This document shows positions 1 through 5,964 of a DNA stretch of 7,379 nucleotides, one piece after another. Where the stretch lies: positions 2,225-9,603 of the forward strand of contig DCIU01000141.1 of assembly GCA_002317245.1 (NCBI GenBank). The letters are read 5' to 3'. Below the pieces are notes generated by a model that was given only the letters and a program-made list of their open reading frames with translations, did no database searches and was not told the DNA's origin. Within the stretch, counting starts at the first letter, position 1. Each line of letters starts with the position of its first letter. The stretch comes from Lachnospiraceae bacterium UBA1718. GTDB taxonomy: Bacteria; Bacillota; Clostridia; Lachnospirales; Lachnospiraceae. Position numbers and translations under genes: made by a program.

Positions 1-1919
1 CAGCACCAGCCGCAGGACCAGCCATCGAGATGGACGGCGATCCTAATAAGCAGCTGTCAGCGGACGAAATCGCAGCACTTTTTGCGGCAGCAGATGGTGG
101 AGCAGCAGCAACTGAGCCAGAGCCAGCCCCAGTAGAGCCAGAGGCCCCAGCAGAGGAGGCATCTGACGACAAGCCAAATATCGGTGGTATCGAGTACGAT
201 CCGGCAGACGGTAACAAGGTACTTTCCGCAGATGAGATTAGTGCACTCTTCGCTGCAGCAGGTGGCGGAGCAGCCGAGGCAGCCCCAGAGCCAGAGGAAG
301 CAGCAGAGCCAGCAGAAGTTACAGAGGCTGATGGTGAAGAGTTAGATATAATGGCACTCTTAGGTGAGACAGGAGAGCCTGAGCCAGCAGAGATTGATAC
401 AGACGGTATGTCTGAGGAAGAGATCGACGCCATGCTTAACGCAGCTAAGGCGGGAGCTAGTGAGCCTGAAGAGATTGCTTCGGGAGATGATGACCTGATG
501 GCACTTCTTGCAAGTGCTGGTGATGCATCCCTTGATGATATTCAGAGTCTTCTTAATGCAGATGCCAATGGTGAGGCTGTTGATGAGGCAGCATTTATAG
601 CAGCTACAAGCGAAGAGGACCTAGCTTCTTCAGCGCTTGAGACCAAGGAAGAAGCCAAGGCAAGGAAGAAGGCTGAGAAGGCAGCTAAGAAGGCAGCCAG
701 GAAGGCCAAGAAGGGCAAAGACGGCGAAGACGGCGAAGACGAGATTATTCTTGATGGTCCTAAGAAGGGACTGTTAAGTCGCATAATTACAGCTCTCACA
801 GAGTCTGATGAAGATGATGAAGAGAGAATACCGATTGATCTGGAGGGTGAAGCGGAGATTGATATATCTGATGAGAACAGGGATATCCTAGCTGAGCTTG
901 ACGGAGAAGGTGGCAAGAAGAAGGCCAAGAAGAGCAAGAAGAAGAAGGATAAGAAGGGCAAGAAGGGCAAGAAGGATGCTCCTGAAGGCGAAGGCGACGA
1001 CCTTGATGAAGAAGGCGGCGAGGACGACGGCAAGAAGAAAAAGAAGGAGAAGAAGCCTAAGAAGCCTAAGAAGTCCAAGGAAGTCAAGGAGAAGGAACCA
1101 GAGAGGCCTCAGAAGAAGCTTCCTAAGAAGAGAGTAAGACGAGTAATGTTCCTTGCATTCTCGATTCTTGCAGCAATTCTTGTAGGTGTATTCGGCGGCA
1201 CTAAGCTAGCCACAATGCAGGATGCCAGATGGGCCTTCGATAATCAGGATTATGAGACAGTATATGAGGATCTCTACGGTATGAAGCTTAAGGGATCTGA
1301 TGCTGATATGTTTGCCAAGTCACAGACAATTATGAGCATGGAGCGAAAGCTCACATCTTACCAGAACTATACAGCTCTTGGCATGAAGCAGGAGGCGCTG
1401 GTTGCTCTTATTGAGGCTGTTGATTTATATCCAGAGGTCAGACTTGATGCAGCCAAGTATGGTGTAGAGGGTCAGGTGGATTACACTTATTCACAGATTC
1501 TGCAGGCACTGTCTACATTCGGTCTTGATGAGGCTGAGGCCAAGATTATTGCCGACTACGACAGCAAGGTTAAATATACCAAGAGAATTCAGTCGATTGT
1601 TAATGGAACACCATTTGACTACTCAGGCGATGCGCCGCTTACTACAGATTCGGCCACTCAGACTGAGGTTAAGCCGACAGTTGACGACATTCTCCCAGAG
1701 GAGAGTGATTTCCTCCCTGAGAATCCAGAGGATATATTCGAAGTGGATTACACTGGTGCGTCAGAGATGACTCCAGAAGAGATAGAGGCCATGAATGACT
1801 TAGAGACAAGCGGCGGTTCTTCCTTCGCAGGCGATGGCAGAATGGAAGATGGCCAGGTCGTGGCAGGAGATGGCAGAGAAATAGAAGCAGAGGTAGAAGT
1901 AGTTGATAGCCGTAATTGA
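1..1919 (+). CDS. Membrane-anchored protein with FliM-like motif repeats and charged blocks, 5' partial, function unknown
   Basis: I do not recognise a named family. The frame is open from base 3, before the first ATG at 30. That ATG has no good ribosome binding site and lies inside a repeat unit, so the true start is upstream of the window. Numbering from that Met, residues 1-200 are Ala/Glu/Asp-rich with repeated motifs such as LSADEIAALF (9), LSADEISALF (65) and EEEIDAML (129). Lys-rich blocks (about 203-230, 296-315, 335-370) alternate with acidic blocks (231-295, 316-334). A single hydrophobic helix (about 372-390) follows KKLPKKRVRR, which predicts the N-terminal part in the cytoplasm and the C-terminal part outside. 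Residues 391-525 look helical and faintly TPR-like (ALGMKQEALVALIEAVDLYP); the rest is an acidic tail. The gene overlaps hisH by 17 bases, so the two are probably co-transcribed. Being a gene is near certain; the role is unknown. Confidence 0.85.
   Translation, partial: APAAGPAIEMDGDPNKQLSADEIAALFAAADGGAAATEPEPAPVEPEAPAEEASDDKPNIGGIEYDPADGNKVLSADEISALFAAAGGGAAEAAPEPEEAAEPAEVTEADGEELDIMALLGETGEPEPAEIDTDGMSEEEIDAMLNAAKAGASEPEEIASGDDDLMALLASAGDASLDDIQSLLNADANGEAVDEAAFIAATSEEDLASSALETKEEAKARKKAEKAAKKAARKAKKGKDGEDGEDEIILDGPKKGLLSRIITALTESDEDDEERIPIDLEGEAEIDISDENRDILAELDGEGGKKKAKKSKKKKDKKGKKGKKDAPEGEGDDLDEEGGEDDGKKKKKEKKPKKPKKSKEVKEKEPERPQKKLPKKRVRRVMFLAFSILAAILVGVFGGTKLATMQDARWAFDNQDYETVYEDLYGMKLKGSDADMFAKSQTIMSMERKLTSYQNYTALGMKQEALVALIEAVDLYPEVRLDAAKYGVEGQVDYTYSQILQALSTFGLDEAEAKIIADYDSKVKYTKRIQSIVNGTPFDYSGDAPLTTDSATQTEVKPTVDDILPEESDFLPENPEDIFEVDYTGASEMTPEEIEAMNDLETSGGSSFAGDGRMEDGQVVAGDGREIEAEVEVVDSRN
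24..299 (+). repeat. Two diverged coding repeats in the motif-rich N-terminal part
   Basis: Two segments of the first gene align over about 35 residues: 24-128 and 189-299. Both run IE(M/Y)D, then NK, then LSADEI(A/S)ALFAAA, then GGAA and a Glu/Pro/Ala tail. The Ala/Pro residues encoded just before base 24 look like the tail of a further upstream unit, which supports the gene beginning outside the window. Confidence 0.75.
720..975 (+). repeat. Short 9-base tandem repeats inside the charged region
   Basis: GACGGCGAA occurs twice in tandem at 720-737 and encodes DGE repeats. AAGAAGGGC occurs 2.8 times at 951-975 and encodes KKG repeats. The units are whole numbers of codons, so copy-number changes would keep the frame. 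This suggests that the acidic and basic blocks grew by replication slippage. Confidence 0.6.
1889..1905 (+). promoter_or_regulatory. Ribosome binding site and TTG start of hisH
   Basis: AGAGGT at 1889-1894 lies 8 bases before TTG at 1903-1905. A TAG stop at 1900-1902 sits in the hisH frame directly before the TTG, so the gene cannot begin further upstream. From the TTG the protein begins MIAVIDYDAGN, the normal HisH N-terminus. No in-frame ATG lies close by. The site is inside the upstream gene, which suggests translational coupling. Confidence 0.8.
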
Positions 1920-2508
1920 TTATGATGCAGGCAATATAAAGAGTGTTGAGAAGGCTATCCAGTTCCTGGGGAGCGAGGTTGTGATTACCAGGGATCCAGA
2001 GGTGCTTCTTGCAGCTGACAAGGTTATTCTCCCGGGCGTTGGCGCATTTGGAGACGCCATGCAGCGCTTGACCGAGTATGGACTTGTTGACATTATTGGG
2101 CAGATAGTGGACAAGGGGACTCCTTTCCTTGGCATATGCCTTGGACTCCAGCTTCTCTTCGACAGCAGCGAGGAAGCACCAGGCGTTAAGGGGCTTGGTA
2201 TTTTACCTGGTAAAATTGTCCGCTTCTCAGACAGTCACGGTCTGAAGATTCCTCAGATCGGCTGGAATGCCTTAAGCCTTAAGGGAGATTGTCCTATATT
2301 CAAGGATACTAATGAAGGGGACTTCGTCTACTTCGTTCATTCATATTATCTTCAGGCGGATGAGCTTTCGGATGTGGCAGCTACCACAGTCTATGGTGAT
2401 CTGGTCCATGCGGCAGTTCATAGGGACAATGTATATGCCTGCCAGTTCCATCCTGAGAAGAGTTCCAGTGTGGGACTTAAGATCCTTAAGAATTTTATTG
2501 AACTGTAG
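1903..2508 (+). CDS. hisH: Imidazole glycerol phosphate synthase, glutamine amidotransferase subunit HisH
   Basis: HisH hydrolyses glutamine and passes ammonia to HisF, which makes imidazole glycerol phosphate and AICAR, linking histidine and purine synthesis in the cytoplasm. The 201-residue length is normal. Visible class I amidotransferase features are the N-terminal strand MIAVIDYDAGNIKSVEKA, PGVGAFGDAM (44-53), the nucleophile elbow GICLGLQLLF with Cys79, KIPQIGWN (115-122), YFVHSYY (143-149), and QFHPEKSS with catalytic His183 and Glu185. Translation starts at TTG, fixed by an in-frame stop just before it. hisF follows 10 bases after the stop, as expected for a heterodimer. A specialised paralogue of the WbuY type was considered, but the partner HisF looks canonical. 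Confidence 0.95.
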   Translation: MIAVIDYDAGNIKSVEKAIQFLGSEVVITRDPEVLLAADKVILPGVGAFGDAMQRLTEYGLVDIIGQIVDKGTPFLGICLGLQLLFDSSEEAPGVKGLGILPGKIVRFSDSHGLKIPQIGWNALSLKGDCPIFKDTNEGDFVYFVHSYYLQADELSDVAATTVYGDLVHAAVHRDNVYACQFHPEKSSSVGLKILKNFIEL

Positions 2509-2518
2509 GTAACAGCTT

Positions 2519-3280
2519 ATGCATACAATCAGAGTAATCCCTTGCCTCGATGTTAATAATGGTCGAGTTGTTAAGGGTGTTAACTTCGTTAATTTAAGAG
2601 ATGCAGGTGATCCTGTGGAGATAGCAACAGCCTATGACAAGGCTGGAGCAGATGAGGTGGTATTCCTCGATATCACAGCCAGCAGCGACGGCAGACACAC
2701 AGTTGTGGATATGGTAAGGGAAGTTGCCAAGAAGCTATTTATTCCATTCACTGTTGGTGGCGGCATTAGAACTGTTGATGACTTCAGAGAGATTCTTCGT
2801 GAGGGCGCTGACAAGGTATCGGTTAACTCAGCAGCAATTAAGAGACCGGAGCTTATCCGTGAGGCGGCTGAGAAGTTCGGCAGCCAGTGCGTGGTACTTG
2901 CCATTGATGCCAAGAGAAGACCTGAAGGCGAGGGCTGGACAATATACTTAAACGGCGGCCGTGTGGATACAGGTATTGATGCCATTGAATGGGCTAAGAA
3001 GGGTGAAGAGCTTGGAGCAGGCGAGATCCTTCTTACCAGTATGGACTGTGATGGTACCAAGGCAGGCTTCGATGTGGAGCTTACAAGAGCGGTATCAGAC
3101 GCTGTCAATATTCCCGTCATTGCCTCTGGTGGAGCAGGTGCCTTAGAGCACTTCTCAGATGCTGTAATAGATGGACATGCTGATGCAGTACTGGCGGCAT
3201 CACTTTTCCACTTCAAGGAACTTGAGATTAATGAAGTTAAGAAGCATATGCAGGACAAAGGCATAGATGTGAGACTGTAA
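2519..3280 (+). CDS. hisF: Imidazole glycerol phosphate synthase, cyclase subunit HisF
   Basis: HisF is the (beta/alpha)8-barrel cyclase that uses ammonia from HisH to turn PRFAR into imidazole glycerol phosphate and AICAR. The 253-residue protein opens MHTIRVIPCLDVNNGRVVKG, with the catalytic Asp11 and Asp130 at the positions known for the family (CLD and AID). It also has VVKGVNFVNLRDAGDP (17-32), FTVGGGIR (77-84), LLTSMDCDGT (171-180) and IASGGAG (201-207), the phosphate-binding ends of the barrel. The site before the ATG is weak (TAGGT, 2506-2510, overlapping the hisH stop), which suggests coupling to hisH translation. No other his genes lie in the window. A strong terminator follows, making this the last gene of the unit. 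Confidence 0.97.
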   Translation: MHTIRVIPCLDVNNGRVVKGVNFVNLRDAGDPVEIATAYDKAGADEVVFLDITASSDGRHTVVDMVREVAKKLFIPFTVGGGIRTVDDFREILREGADKVSVNSAAIKRPELIREAAEKFGSQCVVLAIDAKRRPEGEGWTIYLNGGRVDTGIDAIEWAKKGEELGAGEILLTSMDCDGTKAGFDVELTRAVSDAVNIPVIASGGAGALEHFSDAVIDGHADAVLAASLFHFKELEINEVKKHMQDKGIDVRL

Positions 3281-3285
3281 TTATT

Positions 3286-3320
3286 ATGACCCCTAAGGAC
3301 TGTCCTTAGAGGTCATTTTT
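3286..3320 (+). terminator. Intrinsic terminator after hisF
   Basis: Arms 3286-3299 and 3303-3316 pair at 13 of 14 positions (one C-A mismatch) around a 3-base loop CTG. The downstream arm runs into five T residues (3316-3320). It begins 5 bases after the hisF stop. It ends directly at the AGGAG of ung, so there is no room for a separate ung promoter downstream of it. Confidence 0.9.
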
Positions 3321-3330
3321 AGGAGAAAAT

Positions 3331-4005
3331 ATGCAGATAACCAATGACTGGCTTCCTGTGGTGCAGGAAGAGTGTAAGAAACCATATTATAGAGAGCTTT
3401 TCAACTTCGTGAAGGAGGAGTATGCGACGACGGTGGTCTATCCGCCTTCGGATGAGATATTCACGGCCTTCCATCTGACCCCTCTTAGTAAGGTAAAAGT
3501 GCTCGTACTGGGTCAGGACCCATACCACGAGTTCAATCAGGCCCACGGGCTGTCCTTCTCGGTGCCAACGACGCAGGAGAAGATTCCGCCGTCACTACAG
3601 AATATATATAAGGAACTAAAGGATGACTGTGGCTGTTATATTCCAAATAATGGCTATCTGGAGAAGTGGGCAAGCCAGGGTGTGCTCATGCTCAATACGG
3701 TACTGACGGTTCGTGCCGGTGCGGCCAATTCTCATAAGGGACATGGCTGGGAGCAGTTCACCGACGCCATCATTCAGGCGGTTAATGCCAAGGAGGAGCC
3801 GGTGGTATATATGCTGTGGGGCTCGCCTGCCCAGACTAAGATACCAATGCTTACCAATCCTAACCATTTGATACTGAAAACTGTTCATCCAAGTCCACTG
3901 TCTGCTTACAGAGGTTTCTTCGGATGTAAGCACTTCAGTCAGTGTAACGAATTCCTGGCCAGCCATGGCCTGGAGCCAATCGACTGGCAGATAGAGAATG
4001 TGTAG
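3331..4005 (+). CDS. ung: Uracil-DNA glycosylase (family 1)
   Basis: Ung removes uracil from DNA, arising from cytosine deamination or dUTP incorporation, as the first step of base excision repair. The 224-residue length is typical. It carries GQDPYH (61-66) with the catalytic Asp63, the AHGLSFSVP segment (71-79), GVLMLNTVLTVRAG.ANSH (117-135) with uracil-binding Asn122, and the leucine-loop motif HPSPLSAYRGFFG (186-198) with His186. Start: AGGAG at 3321-3325 lies 5 bases before the ATG. The gene stands alone between the hisF terminator and a long palindrome. No promoter is visible between the terminator and the start, so it may depend on read-through or on a promoter inside hisF. Confidence 0.97.
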   Translation: MQITNDWLPVVQEECKKPYYRELFNFVKEEYATTVVYPPSDEIFTAFHLTPLSKVKVLVLGQDPYHEFNQAHGLSFSVPTTQEKIPPSLQNIYKELKDDCGCYIPNNGYLEKWASQGVLMLNTVLTVRAGAANSHKGHGWEQFTDAIIQAVNAKEEPVVYMLWGSPAQTKIPMLTNPNHLILKTVHPSPLSAYRGFFGCKHFSQCNEFLASHGLEPIDWQIENV

Positions 4006-4013
4006 AGACTGCC

Positions 4014-4091
4014 GCAGGGATGAAACAGGGGGACGGGGTCAGAGTGTCACGTTTGTGACACTCTGACCCCGTCCCCCTGTTTCATCCCTGC
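4014..4091. repeat. Perfect 37-base-pair inverted repeat, REP/MITE-like palindrome
   Basis: Bases 4014-4050 are the exact reverse complement of 4055-4091, with a 4-base loop GTTT. The arms carry G-runs, then GGGGTCAGAGTGTCAC at the tip. The element starts 8 bases after the ung stop. Both arms match over their full length, which implies recent origin or active maintenance. It resembles the GC-rich palindromes that accompany REP-associated tyrosine transposases (RAYT) or small non-autonomous elements; that link is from memory and inference, since no transposase gene is in the window. A transcript through ung would form a very stable hairpin. Confidence 0.85.
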
Positions 4092-4108
4092 CCCCTGTTT
4101 CATCCCTG
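4073..4108. repeat. 18-base tandem duplication of the palindrome end
   Basis: CCCCCTGTTTCATCCCTG occurs at 4073-4090 and again, identical, at 4091-4108. The first copy is the outer part of the right arm; its reverse complement is at 4015-4032. There are therefore three copies of this 18-mer, one inverted and two direct. The extra copy lies outside the palindrome on the right side only. Confidence 0.9.
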
Positions 4109-4127
4109 CCCCCCCTATCCCCCCTAT
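4104..4127 (-). repeat. C-rich 9-base tandem repeat with G-quadruplex potential on the minus strand
   Basis: CCCCCCTAT is repeated exactly at 4110-4118 and 4119-4127. On the minus strand, bases 4124 down to 4104 read as G-runs separated by ATA and CA. Splitting the seven-G run gives four G3 tracts with loops of 3, 1 and 2, which meets the usual quadruplex rule. The tract ends 12 bases before the TTGACA of the next gene's promoter. Folding in vivo is inference. Confidence 0.6.
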
Positions 4128-4139
4128 CATTTTTCCCAG

Positions 4140-4168
4140 TTGACATGGTACAAAATAAGTAGTAATCT
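4140..4168 (+). promoter_or_regulatory. Probable promoter of the TrmB-like gene
   Basis: A perfect -35 TTGACA lies at 4140-4145. A 17-base spacer leads to TAATCT at 4163-4168, a poor -10 (3 of 6 matches to TATAAT). It sits 36 bases before the start codon, in the AT-rich part of the intergenic region and just after the repeats. The weak -10 fits a regulated promoter or a misplaced hexamer. Confidence 0.5.
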
Positions 4169-4170
4169 AG

Positions 4171-4194
4171 TGGTGGTTCTAAAAAGAAACACTA
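4171..4194. promoter_or_regulatory. Imperfect inverted repeat, possible operator or leader hairpin
   Basis: GTGGTTCT (4173-4180) pairs with AGAAACAC (4185-4192) at 7 of 8 positions around AAAA. The repeat can be extended by a G-T and a T-A pair to 4171-4194. It lies between the candidate -10 and the AAAGGA ribosome binding site (4194-4199), where a repressor could block its own transcription. An operator role is inference. Confidence 0.3.
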
Positions 4195-4204
4195 AAGGAA
4201 ATAT

Positions 4205-4915
4205 ATGGATTATATCGATTTGTTAACTGAATATGGTCTGACAAGGCAGGAGGCGGTCATCTACCATGAGCTGATGAAGCGCGGTGCCATGACAGGATAT
4301 GAGGTGAGCAAGGAGACAGGAATCTCCAAGTCCAATGTATATGCCGCATTAAACGGCCTGGTACAGAAGGGCGCAGCTAATCTTGAACAGGGCAGTGCCA
4401 ACAGGTATTTCCCAGTGGATGTGAAGGAGTTCTGTGACAACGGACTAAGGCACCTAACCAAGCTTAAGGACAAGCTTATTAAGGATCAGCCACTAAGGGT
4501 TGTGAAGCAGGAGGGCTACATCAACATCCAGTCTGAGAGACACATTCGCAATAAGATATATGAGATGTTAGACAGGTGTGAGTACAGACTCTACATTCTG
4601 GCCCATGACTGGCTCCTTGAAGAGTACAGAGAAGAGCTCGAGGCTCTAATTAGCAAGGGCCGCAAGGTCGTAGTGCTTACGGATGATGACACCAGTTTCG
4701 ATGGAGCCACGGTCTACAAGACCGATGTGGAAGAGGGACAGCTGAGGTTCATTGTTGATTCGGCCTATGTATTAACCGGCCAGTTGACAGGCGGAAGCGA
4801 AGAGACCTGCCTCTATTCTGAACAGGCTAATCTTGTTGAGGTAATGAAGGAAGCCTTAAGATACAAGATTGTTCTTATACAGAAGGGAATCGACATTCCC
4901 GACAGACAGGAATAA
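4205..4915 (+). CDS. TrmB-family transcriptional regulator, probably of the ddh-lysA genes
   Basis: A 236-residue cytoplasmic DNA-binding protein. Residues 1-75 form a winged helix of TrmB type: LLTEYGLTRQEAVIYHELMK (6-25), then TGYEVSKETGISKSNVY (30-46) with the recognition helix about 42-53, and a wing near 59-70 (NLEQGSANRYFPV). A helical linker, probably for dimerisation (75-95), leads to a C-terminal domain resembling the TrmB effector or PLD-like fold (ERHIRNKIYEMLDRCEYRLYI, then HDWLLEEYREELEALISKGRKVVVLTD). Many TrmB proteins sense sugars, but here the next genes, 35 and about 1050 bases downstream, make meso-DAP and lysine, so an amino-acid or DAP ligand is plausible. AAAGGA lies 5 bases before the ATG. 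Family call is good; ligand and targets are inference. Confidence 0.85.
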   Translation: MDYIDLLTEYGLTRQEAVIYHELMKRGAMTGYEVSKETGISKSNVYAALNGLVQKGAANLEQGSANRYFPVDVKEFCDNGLRHLTKLKDKLIKDQPLRVVKQEGYINIQSERHIRNKIYEMLDRCEYRLYILAHDWLLEEYREELEALISKGRKVVVLTDDDTSFDGATVYKTDVEEGQLRFIVDSAYVLTGQLTGGSEETCLYSEQANLVEVMKEALRYKIVLIQKGIDIPDRQE

Positions 4916-4950
4916 CAAATAATTAATTATGCAGAAGCAGAAGGAGAAAA

Positions 4951-5934
4951 ATGATGAAAATTGGTATTTTAGGTTACGGTAATCTTGGTAAGGGCGTTGA
5001 GTGCGCTATCAAGCAGAATGCAGACTGTGAGCTTGTTGCAGTATTCACAAGAAGAGACCCATCTTCAGTTAAGGTTCTTACTCCAGACGTACCAGTAGTT
5101 AGCGTTGACGATATTGAGAGCTATGTTGGTAAGATTGATGTTCTTATCTTAGCTGGCGGTTCAGCTACAGATCTTCCTAAGCAGACACCAGAGTATGCTA
5201 AGTTATTCAATGTTATTGATTCATTCGATACTCATGCTAAGATTCCAGAGCATTTCGCTAATGTTGATGCAGCAGCCAAGGCTAACGGCCATACAGCAAT
5301 CATCTCATGTGGATGGGATCCAGGAATGTTCTCACTCAACAGATTATATGCTAACTGCATCTTACCAGAAGGTAACGACTATACATTCTGGGGCAAGGGT
5401 GTATCACAGGGTCATTCAGATGCTATCAGAAGAATTGAGGGCGTTAAGAACGGTAAGCAGTACACAATTCCAGTGGATTCAGCACTTGAGGCAGTTAGAA
5501 GTGGTTCCAACCCAGAGCTTACAACAAGACAGAAGCATACAAGAGAGTGCTTCGTAGTAGCTGAGGAAGGCGCTGACAAGGCTAAGATTGAATCAGAGAT
5601 TAAGAACATGCCTAACTACTTCTCTGACTACGATACAACAGTTAACTTCATCTCAGAGGAGGAGCTTGCTACTAACCACGCAGGAATTCCTCACGGTGGA
5701 TTCGTATTTAGAACAGGTAAGACAGGCTGGGATGGCGAGTACAACAATGTTATCGAGTACAGCTTAAAGCTTGACTCTAACCCAGCATTCACAGGATCAG
5801 TTATCGTAGCTTATGCAAGAGCCCTTAACCGTATGAACAATGAGGGAACTCTTGGATGTAAGACAGTATTTGATGTTGCACCATCATACTTAAGCCCACT
5901 TTCAGATGAGGAGATCAGAGCTCACCTTCTGTAA
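4951..5934 (+). CDS. ddh: meso-Diaminopimelate D-dehydrogenase
   Basis: Ddh makes meso-2,6-diaminopimelate in one NADPH-dependent step from tetrahydrodipicolinate and ammonia, bypassing the acylated intermediates of the longer DAP routes. The 327 residues match the Corynebacterium enzyme (about 320) as I recall it. Visible features are the Rossmann motif ILGYGNLGKG (6-15), FTRRDP (32-37) after the second strand, GGSATDLPKQTP (69-80), DSFDTH (90-95), ISCGWDPGMFSLNRLYA (118-134), FWGKGVSQGHSDAIRRIEGV (147-165), MPNYF (220-224), HAGIPHGG (243-250), and NNVIEYSLKLDSNPAFT (265-281). There are two adjacent ATGs: AAGGAG at 4941-4946 is 4 bases from the first and 7 from the second (4954), so the second may be the true start. 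Located between the TrmB-like gene and lysA, likely one operon. Confidence 0.96.
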   Translation: MMKIGILGYGNLGKGVECAIKQNADCELVAVFTRRDPSSVKVLTPDVPVVSVDDIESYVGKIDVLILAGGSATDLPKQTPEYAKLFNVIDSFDTHAKIPEHFANVDAAAKANGHTAIISCGWDPGMFSLNRLYANCILPEGNDYTFWGKGVSQGHSDAIRRIEGVKNGKQYTIPVDSALEAVRSGSNPELTTRQKHTRECFVVAEEGADKAKIESEIKNMPNYFSDYDTTVNFISEEELATNHAGIPHGGFVFRTGKTGWDGEYNNVIEYSLKLDSNPAFTGSVIVAYARALNRMNNEGTLGCKTVFDVAPSYLSPLSDEEIRAHLL

Positions 5935-5964
5935 GACAACCAACACCAACAATCGGAGGACTTA

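Noticed and set aside
30..32. ATG at 30 as the true start of the first gene
   Set aside because: The frame is open back to base 3, there is no well-spaced ribosome binding site, and the ATG falls within a repeat unit whose residues IE lie before it.
542..1087. Minus-strand reading frame rich in Ser, Phe and Leu
   Set aside because: It is the mirror of the Lys/Glu-rich blocks of the first gene: AAG and GAG codons read backwards as CTT and CTC. Its composition shows no independent coding signal.
898..1137. Plus-strand Arg-rich frame within the first gene
   Set aside because: A frame-shifted reading of the AAG-rich tract. No ribosome binding site and no protein-like pattern beyond the Arg runs.
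1903..3280. hisH/hisF pair as WbuY/WbuZ-type paralogues for surface sugar synthesis
   Set aside because: HisF keeps the canonical catalytic Asp11 and Asp130 and the VVKGVNFVNLRDAGDP segment, and no surface-sugar genes lie nearby. Lack of other his genes in the window is not enough to argue otherwise.
4014..4091. Palindrome as an intrinsic terminator of ung
   Set aside because: The right arm is followed by C-rich sequence, and the only T-run (4130-4134) is about 39 bases further on. It may still block or process RNA, but it does not have the terminator layout.
4073..4127. CRISPR array
   Set aside because: Only two adjacent identical units with no spacers, and no cas genes; this is a simple tandem duplication.
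4885..4900. Perfect 6-base inverted repeat GGGAAT-CGAC-ATTCCC at the end of the regulator gene
   Set aside because: Short, inside coding sequence, with no T-run after it; repeats of this size are expected by chance in a window of this length.
4916..4950. Lysine riboswitch or separate promoter before ddh
   Set aside because: The 35-base gap is far too short for a lysine riboswitch. A TCGACA at 4890-4895 has only a poor -10 partner (TAACAA, 4913-4918), so a separate promoter is not supported.
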